Of a stretch of DNA of 64,000 nt, positions 32,937-41,036 are shown in pieces. Below the pieces are notes generated by a model. The model was not told the origin of the DNA, did not search any database, and saw only the letters and a list, made by a program, of their open reading frames with translations. This DNA is from Variovorax sp. Sphag1AA. GTDB lineage: Bacteria > Pseudomonadota > Gammaproteobacteria > Burkholderiales > Burkholderiaceae_C. The stretch's first letter is position 1. Each line of letters starts with the position of its first letter. Position numbers and translations under genes: made by a program. The stretch spans positions 35,925-99,924 of the forward strand of contig NZ_JACHYC010000012.1 of NCBI RefSeq assembly GCF_014192575.1, in the 5' to 3' direction.

Positions 32937-34606
32937 ACCCGAACGCACCTGGCGTGGAGCCGAACGCCGTTACCGCCGACACCTATGCCCTGCGCGAGCT
33001 GACTTTTCCGAAAGTGCTCGCCAGATTTGCGCAACGATCGCGCGACAAGGTTTTCCTGACCGAAACGGCCACCGGTCGTACTTTCACCTACGGCCAGCTC
33101 GACGCCTGGACCGACCGCGTCGCGCATGCGCTGCACGGCTTCGGCGTGAGGCGCGGCGGGCACACCGGCCTGCTGATGGGCAACTCGGCGGAGCACCTCG
33201 CGACCTTCCTCGCCATCGCCAAGATCGGCGCGGTGTCCGTGCCGGTCAACACCGCCGCGCGCGGCGAGCTTCTGCGCTACTACCTCGGCCAGTCTGATTG
33301 CGAGACGGTGATCGTCGATGCAGCGATGGCCTCGCGTCTGCATGAAGTGCTGCCGGACCTGCCGCTGCTCAAGCGCGTCGTCATCCTGCGCACAGGCGAG
33401 GAAGACGAAAGCACGATCGAGTCGACCGGCTCTTTCGAGGTCGCCGACTTCCACGCGCTGGTCGAGCGCGCAGCCGCCACACCTTTCGTCCCTGCGATCG
33501 AGCCGCGCTTCTGCGATCTCGTGCTGATCGCCTACACTTCCGGCACCACAGGGCCTTCCAAGGGCAGCATGTTGTCGCAGGCAGCGGCCCTCACGTATGG
33601 CACCAGCGCGGCCGAGGCACAGGGCTATCGCGCATCGGACATCTTCTATGTGTGCCTGCCGCTCTTCCATAACAACGCACTGCTGGCGGCCACGGGTGCG
33701 GCGCTGGTGTGCGGCGCATCGGTGGTGATGTCGCGGCGCTTCTCGGTGTCGAGGTTCTGGGACGAGATCCGGGCGTCGAAGGCCACGATCACCAACTTCC
33801 TCGGTGCGATGTCCAGCTTTCTCTGGAGCCAGCCGCCGTCGCCCGCCGACGCCGACAACTGCCTGCGCCTTGTCAGCATGGCGCCGACGCCGAAGTACGC
33901 GGCCGAGTTCGAGGAGCGCTTCGGCCTGCGGGCGATGAACAACTACGGCCTGTCCGACTACGGCATGGTCACGTCCTTCACACAGTGGGACCCGCGCGAC
34001 AAGCTCGGCTCCATCGGTCGCCCGCGGCGCGGCGTGCAAGTGCGGATCGTGGACGACGACGACTTCGAGGTGCCGGCCGGTGAGCCGGGCGAAATGGTGC
34101 TGCGATTCGACGAGCCCTGGCGCGGCACCATGGGCTACTACAAGATGCCCGAGGCCACGCTCACGTCACGCCGCAACCTGTGGTTCCATACCGGCGACCG
34201 GGGCATGCGCGACGCCGACGGCTATCTCTACTTCGTGGATCGCAAGAAGGACTGCATCCGTCGTCGCGGCGAGAACATCTCGGCCTTCGAGGTCGAGCAG
34301 ATCATCGCCACGCATCCCGGTGTGGCCGATGCGGCGGTCTTCCCGGTGGCAACGGCGACCAACGACGAGGAGGTCGCCGCGGTGATCGTCATCAAGCCGG
34401 ATGCGCAGTTGGACGAATTGCAGCTCGTCGCGCATTGCCAGCGCAACATGGCCTACTTCATGGTGCCGCGCTACATCCAGTTCCGCGATGCGCTGCCCAC
34501 CACCATGAGCCAGAAGGTCGAGAAGTTCAAGCTGCGCCAGGAGCTCGAGGCCGCGCTTTCGCAGGCTTGGGATCGCGAGGCGGCCGGGGTGGTGCTGGCG
34601 CGTTAG
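32933..34606 (+). CDS. AMP-dependent acyl-CoA ligase, CaiC-like
   Basis: 557-residue adenylate-forming acyl-CoA ligase. P-loop LIAYTSGTTGPSKGSMLS (about 199-216), NNYGLSDYGMV, FHTGDRGMRDADGYLYFVDR and the catalytic-lysine end TMSQKVEKFKLR are intact; RRRGENISAFEVEQ is typical of crotonobetaine/carnitine-CoA ligase relatives. Translation coupled to the Bug gene. The last 80 bases overlap the 3' end of the convergent GntR gene. Confidence 0.92.
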   Translation: MNPNAPGVEPNAVTADTYALRELTFPKVLARFAQRSRDKVFLTETATGRTFTYGQLDAWTDRVAHALHGFGVRRGGHTGLLMGNSAEHLATFLAIAKIGAVSVPVNTAARGELLRYYLGQSDCETVIVDAAMASRLHEVLPDLPLLKRVVILRTGEEDESTIESTGSFEVADFHALVERAAATPFVPAIEPRFCDLVLIAYTSGTTGPSKGSMLSQAAALTYGTSAAEAQGYRASDIFYVCLPLFHNNALLAATGAALVCGASVVMSRRFSVSRFWDEIRASKATITNFLGAMSSFLWSQPPSPADADNCLRLVSMAPTPKYAAEFEERFGLRAMNNYGLSDYGMVTSFTQWDPRDKLGSIGRPRRGVQVRIVDDDDFEVPAGEPGEMVLRFDEPWRGTMGYYKMPEATLTSRRNLWFHTGDRGMRDADGYLYFVDRKKDCIRRRGENISAFEVEQIIATHPGVADAAVFPVATATNDEEVAAVIVIKPDAQLDELQLVAHCQRNMAYFMVPRYIQFRDALPTTMSQKVEKFKLRQELEAALSQAWDREAAGVVLAR

Positions 34607-35345
34607 CTCCGGGAGTTTCGGCATTGATCATGTAGCCGCGGTGCAGCTTGGTCAGTGCCGAAGTCATCTCGGCCACCGCCTTCTCCGTGTCCCGTGCACG
34701 CAGGTGCTTGAGCAGACGCTTGCGCGAAGGATGGGTGTAGTCCTGCTGGTCGGTCGGGCCGATCGCCTTCACGAACTGGCGGGTGATCTCCATGATCCCC
34801 TCGGTGGTCGCGATCAGCACGGGGTTGTGCGTGGTTCGCGCCAGCATGACGTGGAAGGCCTGGTGATGCCGGGTGCGCTCCTCGAAATCGCCGGCCTTCT
34901 TTGCTTGCTCTGCGGCCGCGACGTTGGCCTCCAGCGCATCGATCTCCTCGTCGGTGATGCGCTCGCAGGCCACGCGGATCACCGCGGCGCTCACTGCGAT
35001 GCGTGCCTCCGTGAGGTGCTGCGGTGTGATCGCGCCAAGAAAGTAGAGATCGCGCATGCCCGCCACCACGGCGTTCGAACTGCCCGGCAGCACGAACGCA
35101 CCGCCCGTTGCACCGAGACGCAGCTCGATCAGTCCGCTGAGCTCCAGCGCGCGCAAAGCCTCGCGCATGGTGTTGCGGCTCACGCCGAAGCGCTTGGCCA
35201 GTTCCCGCTCCGGCGGAAGCTTGTCGCCCGGACGCAGCTTTCCCTCGGAGATCAGCCGCCGCAACTGGTTGGCCACCTCCTGGAAGATGCGTTGCGGATT
35301 GATGGGGACGACGTCGAAGTCGTCGCGGTCGAGGGGGCTGGGCAT
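34527..35345 (-). CDS. GntR family regulator, FadR subfamily (FCD domain)
   Basis: 272 residues. Winged helix at about 15-85 (PQRIFQEVANQLRRLISEGK, PGDKLPPERELAKRFGVSR, NTMREALRALELSGLIELR), FCD domain about 110-240 with HLTEARIAVSAAVIRVACER, HHQAFHVMLARTTHNPVL and SRKRLLKHLRARD. Close paralogue of 47763-48521. The last 25 residues are an Ala/Pro/Lys-rich tail encoded antisense to the ligase 3' end. Start at 35345 (MPSPLDRDD); ATG 35372 is possible. Divergent from the SDR gene across operator copy 7. Confidence 0.92.
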   Translation of the reverse strand: MPSPLDRDDFDVVPINPQRIFQEVANQLRRLISEGKLRPGDKLPPERELAKRFGVSRNTMREALRALELSGLIELRLGATGGAFVLPGSSNAVVAGMRDLYFLGAITPQHLTEARIAVSAAVIRVACERITDEEIDALEANVAAAEQAKKAGDFEERTRHHQAFHVMLARTTHNPVLIATTEGIMEITRQFVKAIGPTDQQDYTHPSRKRLLKHLRARDTEKAVAEMTSALTKLHRGYMINAETPGANAPAPPRPPRDPKPAKARPRAPGAA

Positions 35346-35384
35346 GGGGCGGATCGTAGCGGCAACGAGCATGTTTGCGTCACA

Positions 35385-35411
35385 TTGACCTAATGGTTGG
35401 ACCAATAATAT
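35385..35411 (+). promoter_or_regulatory. promoter of the 35422 SDR gene
   Basis: TTGACC (35385-35390), 15-base spacer, TAATAT (35406-35411); the spacer is short but is filled almost exactly by the operator. The ATG at 35422 follows 10 bases after the -10. Confidence 0.5.
35394..35404. promoter_or_regulatory. GntR/FCD operator copy 7 (TGGTTGGACCA)
   Basis: Exact palindrome between the -35 and -10 of the SDR promoter; same 11 bases as copy 6. Confidence 0.87.
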
Positions 35412-35421
35412 GATGAACCCA

Positions 35422-36246
35422 ATGAACAATGCCATCCCTTCCACGCTGCAGGGCCAGGTGGCCATCGTCACCGGCGCCGCGCGTGGCCTCGGGCGCGGCT
35501 ATGCGTTGCGACTCGCACAACTCGGCGCCGACGTGGTGGTTGCCGACGTCGACCTCGAGTCGGCACGCGAATTCGGCGAGACGCTCACCGCAGCGAGCGT
35601 GCCGGAGGAGATTCGCGCGTTGGGCCGCCGCAGCATCGGCATTCAGGCGGATTTGCGCCATCGCGAAGGTGCTCGCATGCTCGTTGAAAGAACGATGGCC
35701 GAGTTCGGCCGCATCGACATCCTGGTCAACAACGCAGGCGGAGCCTTCACGCCAATGGAGCGAAGCACGGCCTCACGCATGCCGGACGAGGACAGCGACG
35801 CGATGCTGGACGTCAACTACCGCAGTGCGCTCTCTTGCAGCCAGGAGGTACTGCCCGCGATGCGCGCCCAGGGCGGTGGGGTGATCGTCAACATCGCTAC
35901 CCTGGCCGCGCTCGATCCATCGCGCGCAGCGGGGCGTCTCGCGCCGTACGCCGTTGCGAAAGGCGCGGTGCTCACGCTGACGCGCTATCTCGCCTACGAA
36001 CTGGGTCCGGAGGGAATCCGCGTCAACTGCATCGCGCCGGGGTCGATGCTCACCGAGCGCATTCGCAAGCAGGCGGCAGAGCGCGGCATGCAGAACGAGA
36101 AGGAACTCAAGCGCATCCCGCTGCGCCGCTTCGGCGAGGTCGAGGACTGCGCGAACGCGCTGGAGTTCCTGGTGACGCCGTTGTCGTCCTACGTGACGGG
36201 GCAATGCATCTCGGTGTGCGGCGGCCAGGTGCTGACGCCGTCGTGA
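35422..36246 (+). CDS. SDR family oxidoreductase
   Basis: 274-residue short-chain dehydrogenase/reductase. Cofactor motif TGAARGLGRGYALRL near residue 17, DVNYRSALSCSQEVLP, and catalytic YAVAK (about 181-185) are present; the active-site Ser region reads IVNIATLAAL, where the usual Ser is not evident. The insertion ERSTASRMPDEDSDAM before the dimer helix is unusual. Likely an alcohol or 3-hydroxyacyl-CoA dehydrogenase. Start placed at 35422 by promoter position; two ATGs at 35410 and 35413 overlap the -10. Monocistronic, convergent with the next SDR. Confidence 0.88.
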   Translation: MNNAIPSTLQGQVAIVTGAARGLGRGYALRLAQLGADVVVADVDLESAREFGETLTAASVPEEIRALGRRSIGIQADLRHREGARMLVERTMAEFGRIDILVNNAGGAFTPMERSTASRMPDEDSDAMLDVNYRSALSCSQEVLPAMRAQGGGVIVNIATLAALDPSRAAGRLAPYAVAKGAVLTLTRYLAYELGPEGIRVNCIAPGSMLTERIRKQAAERGMQNEKELKRIPLRRFGEVEDCANALEFLVTPLSSYVTGQCISVCGGQVLTPS

Positions 36247-36264
36247 AGTGGGCCCCGCGCCGCG

Positions 36265-37020
36265 TCAGCCCATGAACACGCCGCCGTTCACGTCCACGCA
36301 AGCACCGGTGACATAGGACGCCTCCTCGCTCGCAAGAAAGAGCACGGCACCCGCAACTTCGTCGGTCGTCCCCAGTCGCCCCAACGGAATCGCTCGCGTC
36401 GCCGCTGCGATGACTTCAGGACTGGATAGCGATGACAGCGCAGTCTCTATACGGCCCGGTGCCACGCAGTTGACCGTGATGCCGTCCGGCGCATAGGTGC
36501 CCGCTAGGTGCCGCGTGAGACCGATCAGCGCTGCCTTGGAGGCGGCATAGTCAACGCCGGCCGGTGCGACGAAGGTGCGCCCGGCCCGCGAGGCGATGTT
36601 GACGATGCGCCCGAAGCCGCGCTGCCGCATTCCCGGGATCAGCTCGCGCGAGAGCAGGAAGGGCGCTGTCAGATTGACGCCCAGCACGCGATGCCAGTCG
36701 GCGGTGGTGACCTCGGTGGGAGGAACGGGTTGGCCGTTGCGCTTGCTCGAGATGCCGGCGCAGTTGATGAGGATGTCGCAGCCGCCGAACAGCTCCTGCA
36801 CGCGCGCCGCGACCCGAAGCACCTGTTCCTCGTCACCGATATCGGCCAACTGCGAATGCACCGGTGCCTGCGGCGTGGACAGCCGGTTCGCGGCGGCGTG
36901 AACGGTCTCGCTTACATCGGCCAGCAGCACGCGGTGCCCGAGACCAGCAAACCCGCGAGCGATGGCCAGGCCGATGCCGGCTGCACCGCCGGTGACGAGT
37001 ACGGATCTCTGGATGGGCAT
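36265..37020 (-). CDS. SDR family oxidoreductase
   Basis: 251-residue SDR with TGGAAGIGLAIARGFAGLG (NAD(P) site, about 10-28), NCAGISSKRNG, NIASRAGRTFVAPAG containing the catalytic Ser, YAASKAALIG with the catalytic Tyr/Lys and the C-terminal SYVTGACVDVNGG. Asp in LLADV favours NAD. GAAGGAG lies upstream of the ATG at 37020. Divergent from the thiolase-like gene across operator copy 8. Confidence 0.92.
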   Translation of the reverse strand: MPIQRSVLVTGGAAGIGLAIARGFAGLGHRVLLADVSETVHAAANRLSTPQAPVHSQLADIGDEEQVLRVAARVQELFGGCDILINCAGISSKRNGQPVPPTEVTTADWHRVLGVNLTAPFLLSRELIPGMRQRGFGRIVNIASRAGRTFVAPAGVDYAASKAALIGLTRHLAGTYAPDGITVNCVAPGRIETALSSLSSPEVIAAATRAIPLGRLGTTDEVAGAVLFLASEEASYVTGACVDVNGGVFMG

Positions 37021-37063
37021 GACTGGCGGGCTCCTTCGCAAATCGGTGGATGAAGAGCGCGCG

Positions 37064-37093
37064 AGTATAGGGACTGTGATAGCATTGGTCCAA
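37064..37093 (-). promoter_or_regulatory. promoter of the 36265-37020 SDR gene
   Basis: - strand TTGGAC (37093-37088), 18-base spacer, TATACT (37069-37064). The operator covers the -35. Confidence 0.55.
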
Positions 37094-37096
37094 CCA
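37086..37096. promoter_or_regulatory. GntR/FCD operator copy 8 (TGGTCCAACCA)
   Basis: Exact palindrome between the divergent SDR (-) and thiolase-like (+) genes. TTAGAT at 37105-37110 is a possible + strand -10, nine bases before the ATG at 37120. Confidence 0.85.
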
Positions 37097-37119
37097 TTTA
37101 ACAGTTAGATGTTTTGAGC

Positions 37120-38301
37120 ATGGACAACCGAACATTGCGCGGTCGCGTCGCCATCGTCGGCATCGGCGAGACGACCTACTACCGCCACGGGCAGTCGCCC
37201 GATGCCGAGTTCAAGCTGGCGCTCAAGGCGGTCCTCGCCGCCTGTCAGGACGCTGGAATGGACCCGCGCGAGATCGACGGCTTCGCCTCGTACAGCAACG
37301 ATCGCAACGATCCCTCGCGGCTGGCTGCAGCGCTGGGGCTGCCGCAACTGCGCTCCACCACCATGCAATGGGGCGGCGGGGGCGGGGGCAATTGCGCGGC
37401 GATTGCCAATGGAGCGGCCGCCGTGGCGTCGGGCTTGTCGGATTGCGTCGTCGCTTTTCGCGCACTGGCACAGGGGCAGTTCGGCCGCTTCGGGCAGGCG
37501 CCTACCGCGCCCACGATTTCCGGCGACATGGCCTGGCAGGCTCCTTACGGCGTGCTGTCGCCCGGCCAGAAGTTCGCAATGAAGGCGCGTCGCTTCATGC
37601 ACGAACACGGCGTCAAGCAAGAGGCGCTGCGCGCGATCGCGATGGCGTCCTATGCGCATGCCCAGCGCAATCCGCGTGCCGTGATGCATGGCAAGCCGTT
37701 GACCGAGGCGCAGTACGACGACTCGCGCTGGATCGTCGAGCCCTTCCATCTGTTCGACTGCTGCATGGAGAACGACGGTGCGGCTGCGGTGATCATGGTG
37801 CCGGCGGAACGGGCGAAGGACTTTCCTAATAGGCCGGTGTATGTCCTCGGCGCGGCCACCGGGTCGGACGAGCGCGTGGCCGCGGTGCCGCACAACACGC
37901 CCAACTACGCGAGCTCCAGCTTTGCCACCGTGGCGCCCAACCTCTACCAGATGGCCGGTGTCACTCCCAAGGACGTGGGCGTGGTGCAGAGCTACGAGAA
38001 CTTCACCGGCGGTGTGCTGATGGCACTGGCCGAGCATGGTTTCTTCCATCCGGACGAGGCCAACGATTTCCTGCGACTCGAGAACCTGCTGTCGCCCAGC
38101 GGCAAGCTGCCGCTCAACACCAGCGGTGGCAATCTCGCCGAGTGCTACATGCACGGCTTCGAGCTCGTCCTGGAGGCGGTGCGCCAGGTGCGCGGCACCT
38201 CCACCGCACAAGCGCCGCGCAACGACGTGGCGCTGGTCATCGGCGGGCCCATGGTCACGCCCGTCAGCAATTTGATGCTCGGATCGGAGGCCGTGTTGTG
38301 A
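37120..38301 (+). CDS. thiolase-superfamily protein without nucleophilic Cys (Ltp2-like)
   Basis: 393-residue thiolase-fold protein. The nucleophile loop is a run of glycines, MQWGGGGGGNC (82-92), and the C-terminal loop reads NTSGGNLAECYMHG, without the usual Gly-His-Pro. These changes match lipid-transfer-protein-like members that act as aldolases rather than thiolases. Start at ATG 37120; the TTG six bases earlier is less likely. Overlaps a zinc-ribbon DUF35 gene as GTGA. Candidate retro-aldol C-C cleavage enzyme (inference). Confidence 0.87.
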   Translation: MDNRTLRGRVAIVGIGETTYYRHGQSPDAEFKLALKAVLAACQDAGMDPREIDGFASYSNDRNDPSRLAAALGLPQLRSTTMQWGGGGGGNCAAIANGAAAVASGLSDCVVAFRALAQGQFGRFGQAPTAPTISGDMAWQAPYGVLSPGQKFAMKARRFMHEHGVKQEALRAIAMASYAHAQRNPRAVMHGKPLTEAQYDDSRWIVEPFHLFDCCMENDGAAAVIMVPAERAKDFPNRPVYVLGAATGSDERVAAVPHNTPNYASSSFATVAPNLYQMAGVTPKDVGVVQSYENFTGGVLMALAEHGFFHPDEANDFLRLENLLSPSGKLPLNTSGGNLAECYMHGFELVLEAVRQVRGTSTAQAPRNDVALVIGGPMVTPVSNLMLGSEAVL

Positions 38302-38744
38302 GCACCGAAACCTACCTGCCGCCCGGCTTGCCGATCCCCGTCCCCGAGGCCGACGGCCTGTCGAAGCCCTACTGGAGTGGCCTGAAGGAAGACCGCTTGC
38401 GAGTGCAGCGTTGCGGCGGCTGCGGCACATGGCAGTTCGGCCCGGAATGGCTCTGCCATCGCTGCCATCGTTTCGATCCGGACTGGGTCGAGGTCGCGCC
38501 ACGCGGCCGCATCTACAGCTGGGAGCGAGTCTGGCACCCCGTGCATCCCTGCCTGAAGGGCGCGGGGCCGTACCTCGTTGTGCTGGTCGAACTGCCGGAG
38601 GCCGGCAGCGTGCGCATGCTGGGCAATCTGCTCGGCGATCCGATGCAGGACGTGGTGATCGGCGCCGAGGTGGAGGGCGTCTTCGAGCACCATCCGCAGG
38701 CCGATCCGCCGTACACGCTGATGCAGTGGCGCTGCGTGGCCTAG
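38298..38744 (+). CDS. DUF35 Zn-ribbon OB-fold protein
   Basis: 148-residue acyl-CoA-binding partner of the upstream thiolase-like protein. N-terminal helix SKPYWSGLKEDRLRVQ, a rubredoxin-like zinc ribbon with RCGGCGTW and LCHRC, then OB-fold strands (GRIYSWERVWHPVHP, PYLVVLVELPEAG). Starts with GTG at 38298, overlapping the thiolase stop, so the two are made together. In Ltp2-type aldolases such a protein is essential for activity and for substrate channelling. Confidence 0.9.
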   Translation: MSTETYLPPGLPIPVPEADGLSKPYWSGLKEDRLRVQRCGGCGTWQFGPEWLCHRCHRFDPDWVEVAPRGRIYSWERVWHPVHPCLKGAGPYLVVLVELPEAGSVRMLGNLLGDPMQDVVIGAEVEGVFEHHPQADPPYTLMQWRCVA

Positions 38745-39883
38745 ATTCGAGCGGCTTGCCGCTCGGGCTGATCGTCGCGCTCGCGATCGGGCACGCGGCG
38801 TTCTCCGGCAACCGCTTCACGATCACGCTGCATGCGGTCGCACTGCATGCGTCGCCGCTCGCGATCGGCACCCTCCTGGGGCTCGTGATGATCGTGCCCA
38901 TGCTGGCCGCGGTGAAGATCGGCCGCTGGTCCGATCGCATCGGCTATGTGCCCTTTGCGGCAGGCGGCCTCGCGCTGCTGCTGGCGGGTGGCCTGCTGGT
39001 CGGCGCGTGGCCTTCGATGCCTTCGCTCTTCGTCGCGAGCGTGCTCACGGGCACGGGCTACATGTCGGCGCATGTCGCGATCAACCTGGCGATCGGCCGC
39101 GCCAGCACACCGGAGCGCCGCACCGATGCCTTCTCCGCAATGGCCGTCGCGTTCTCGCTGTCGGGGCTCACGGGGCCGATGCTCGCTGGCGTCGTCATCG
39201 ATCACGCCGGGCATCGATGGGCCTTCCTGGTCTTGTGTGCCTTCTCGCTCGCGAGCATGGTGCTGCTGCGCCGCGCGGCACGCCGGTATCGTCTGGCGTC
39301 GACCGGCGATGGTGCGCAAGCGCAGCCGCGGCTCGTCGATCTGCTGGCTCACCGGCCGCTGCGCGCGGTGTTCCTCGTCAGCGGCCTGCTTTCCATGGGT
39401 TGGGATCTGTTCACCTTCCTCGCGCCGCTGCAGGGTGTGCGAGCCGGGCTGAGCGCGACCAGCACGGGCGTGTTGATGGGCGCCTTCGGCGTCGGGACCT
39501 TTGCGATTCGCCTGGTGCTGCCACGCATCTCGCGCGGCGCTGGCGAATGGGCCACCATGGCCGGTGCGCTGTTCGTCACGGCGCTGGGCTACCTGGCCTT
39601 CCCGCTCCTGAGTGCCTTCGGACCGCTGCTGCTGGCGTCCTTCCTTCTGGGGATGAGCCTTGGCTGCGGTCAGCCCGTCTCGATGGCGCTCGTGCACAGC
39701 CACTCGCCCGAGGACCGCATCGGCGAGGCGGTCGGCGTGCGATCCACCATCACCAGTGCGAGCCAGACTTTCCTGCCGATGTTGTTCGGCGCACTGGGCT
39801 CGGCGGTCGGGATGATCACGGTGTTCTGGGCCGTGTCGGTGCTGCTGGCGGCCGGCGGCGCCTTCGCTATCCGGCGACGCTGA
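38726..39883 (+). CDS. MFS transporter
   Basis: About 385 residues with twelve predicted membrane segments (first LIVALAIGHAAFSGNRF, last MITVFWAVSVLLAAGGAF) and the loop 2-3 motif GRWSDRIGY. Major facilitator family; an aromatic or organic-acid carrier or efflux role is possible. The start is uncertain: no in-frame ATG precedes the first segment; GTG 38726 (overlapping the DUF35 end) or TTG 38756 are the options, neither with a clear ribosome site. Third gene of the unit; ends overlapping the convergent MFS gene by 17 bases. Confidence 0.85.
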   Translation: MALRGLDSSGLPLGLIVALAIGHAAFSGNRFTITLHAVALHASPLAIGTLLGLVMIVPMLAAVKIGRWSDRIGYVPFAAGGLALLLAGGLLVGAWPSMPSLFVASVLTGTGYMSAHVAINLAIGRASTPERRTDAFSAMAVAFSLSGLTGPMLAGVVIDHAGHRWAFLVLCAFSLASMVLLRRAARRYRLASTGDGAQAQPRLVDLLAHRPLRAVFLVSGLLSMGWDLFTFLAPLQGVRAGLSATSTGVLMGAFGVGTFAIRLVLPRISRGAGEWATMAGALFVTALGYLAFPLLSAFGPLLLASFLLGMSLGCGQPVSMALVHSHSPEDRIGEAVGVRSTITSASQTFLPMLFGALGSAVGMITVFWAVSVLLAAGGAFAIRRR

Positions 39884-41036
39884 GTCGCCGCCGAAGCAGA
39901 GCGGCGAAGCCGGCTCCCACGATGGCGAGGGCCACCGCGGGCAGCAGCAGAAGGGCGGCATACGCGTGCAGGTCGACCGTGCCGCCGAAGGCCACGACAC
40001 CCACGGACTGGCCGGCAAACAGGCAGAACGAAAACAGCGAGACCGCACTGCCGCGCGCCTCTGGAGCCATCTGCGTCGCATGCGTCTGCAGGGTGTTGTG
40101 ATACAGGTAGGTGCCGAAGCCGAGAAGCACCGACAGCGGCGCCGCGGCCGACCAGTGCGGCAGCAGCCACAGGCCTGCAAGCGCGGTGGCCATCAACAGC
40201 CCGCCGGCTGCCGCCATCCGGATCTCGCCGAGCGTGCCGACGACGCGTCGCGCGCAGATCGCGTAGACCAGCCCACCCACCGCGTAGAGCGCCGCGACGG
40301 CCGAGGCAGCGGCGAGGCCGAGGCCTTCTCGGGCATGGAGATAGGTCGGCAGGTAGCTGAGTGCACCGAGCAGAAATACGCCCTCGATGAACACCGCCAG
40401 CAGTACGACGCGAGCCCACGGCTGTGCAATCACGACGCTGATGCCTCTGCGGCTTGCAGCAGGTGCACGCATCGTCTTCGTTCGTGCTGCATCGCGCCAT
40501 AGGAGCCCGCCCACGACCCAGTAGCCGATGCTGAGTACCCCGAAGGCCCCGCGCCAACCCAGCGCCGTCTCCGCGAACAGCCCGCCCAGCAGCTGGCCGA
40601 TCACCATGCCCGACAGCGTGCCGAGCAACAGGCGTGCGAGTGTCGCCTGGCGAGCCTCGTAGGCAACCGCGTCGCCGATCCAGGCCATCGAGAGCGGCAC
40701 GATGCCGGCTGCCGCCATGCCCCACAGTGCGCGCCAGGCCAGCAGCGTGTCGAACGAGCCTGCGAATGCGGCTGCTGTTGAAGTAAGACCACAGCCCGCG
40801 AGCGCGAAAGTCATCAAGCGCTGCTTGCCGAAGCGGTCCGCGAGCGGGCCGGACAGCAGTTGCATGAGTCCGTAGGCGACGGCGAACGCGACGATCAGGC
40901 GGCCCGCTTCGCCGGCGCTGCGCTCGAACTCAAGCGCGAAGCGCGGCAACAGCGAATCGCAAACCCGAAGTGCCGCGGCGCTGAAGAAGGCGGCTGCCGC
41001 GAGCAGCCGGACCGGCGCGCTCGGCGCGGCGCTCAT
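39867..41036 (-). CDS. MFS transporter
   Basis: 389 residues with twelve hydrophobic segments (first LLAAAAFFSAAALRVCDSLL) and the motif GPLADRFGKQR in loop 2-3. Resembles drug/metabolite antiporter-type MFS proteins. Start at 41036 overlaps the racemase-like gene as ATGA; the upstream frame is a shadow. Third gene after 42996. Unrelated in detail to the MFS gene it converges with. Confidence 0.9.
   Translation of the reverse strand: MSAAPSAPVRLLAAAAFFSAAALRVCDSLLPRFALEFERSAGEAGRLIVAFAVAYGLMQLLSGPLADRFGKQRLMTFALAGCGLTSTAAAFAGSFDTLLAWRALWGMAAAGIVPLSMAWIGDAVAYEARQATLARLLLGTLSGMVIGQLLGGLFAETALGWRGAFGVLSIGYWVVGGLLWRDAARTKTMRAPAASRRGISVVIAQPWARVVLLAVFIEGVFLLGALSYLPTYLHAREGLGLAAASAVAALYAVGGLVYAICARRVVGTLGEIRMAAAGGLLMATALAGLWLLPHWSAAAPLSVLLGFGTYLYHNTLQTHATQMAPEARGSAVSLFSFCLFAGQSVGVVAFGGTVDLHAYAALLLLPAVALAIVGAGFAALLRRRLSVAG

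Noticed and set aside
38741..40180. 479-codon - strand open frame over the first MFS gene
   Set aside because: Highly charged shadow of a membrane protein gene; the + strand shows twelve hydrophobic segments.
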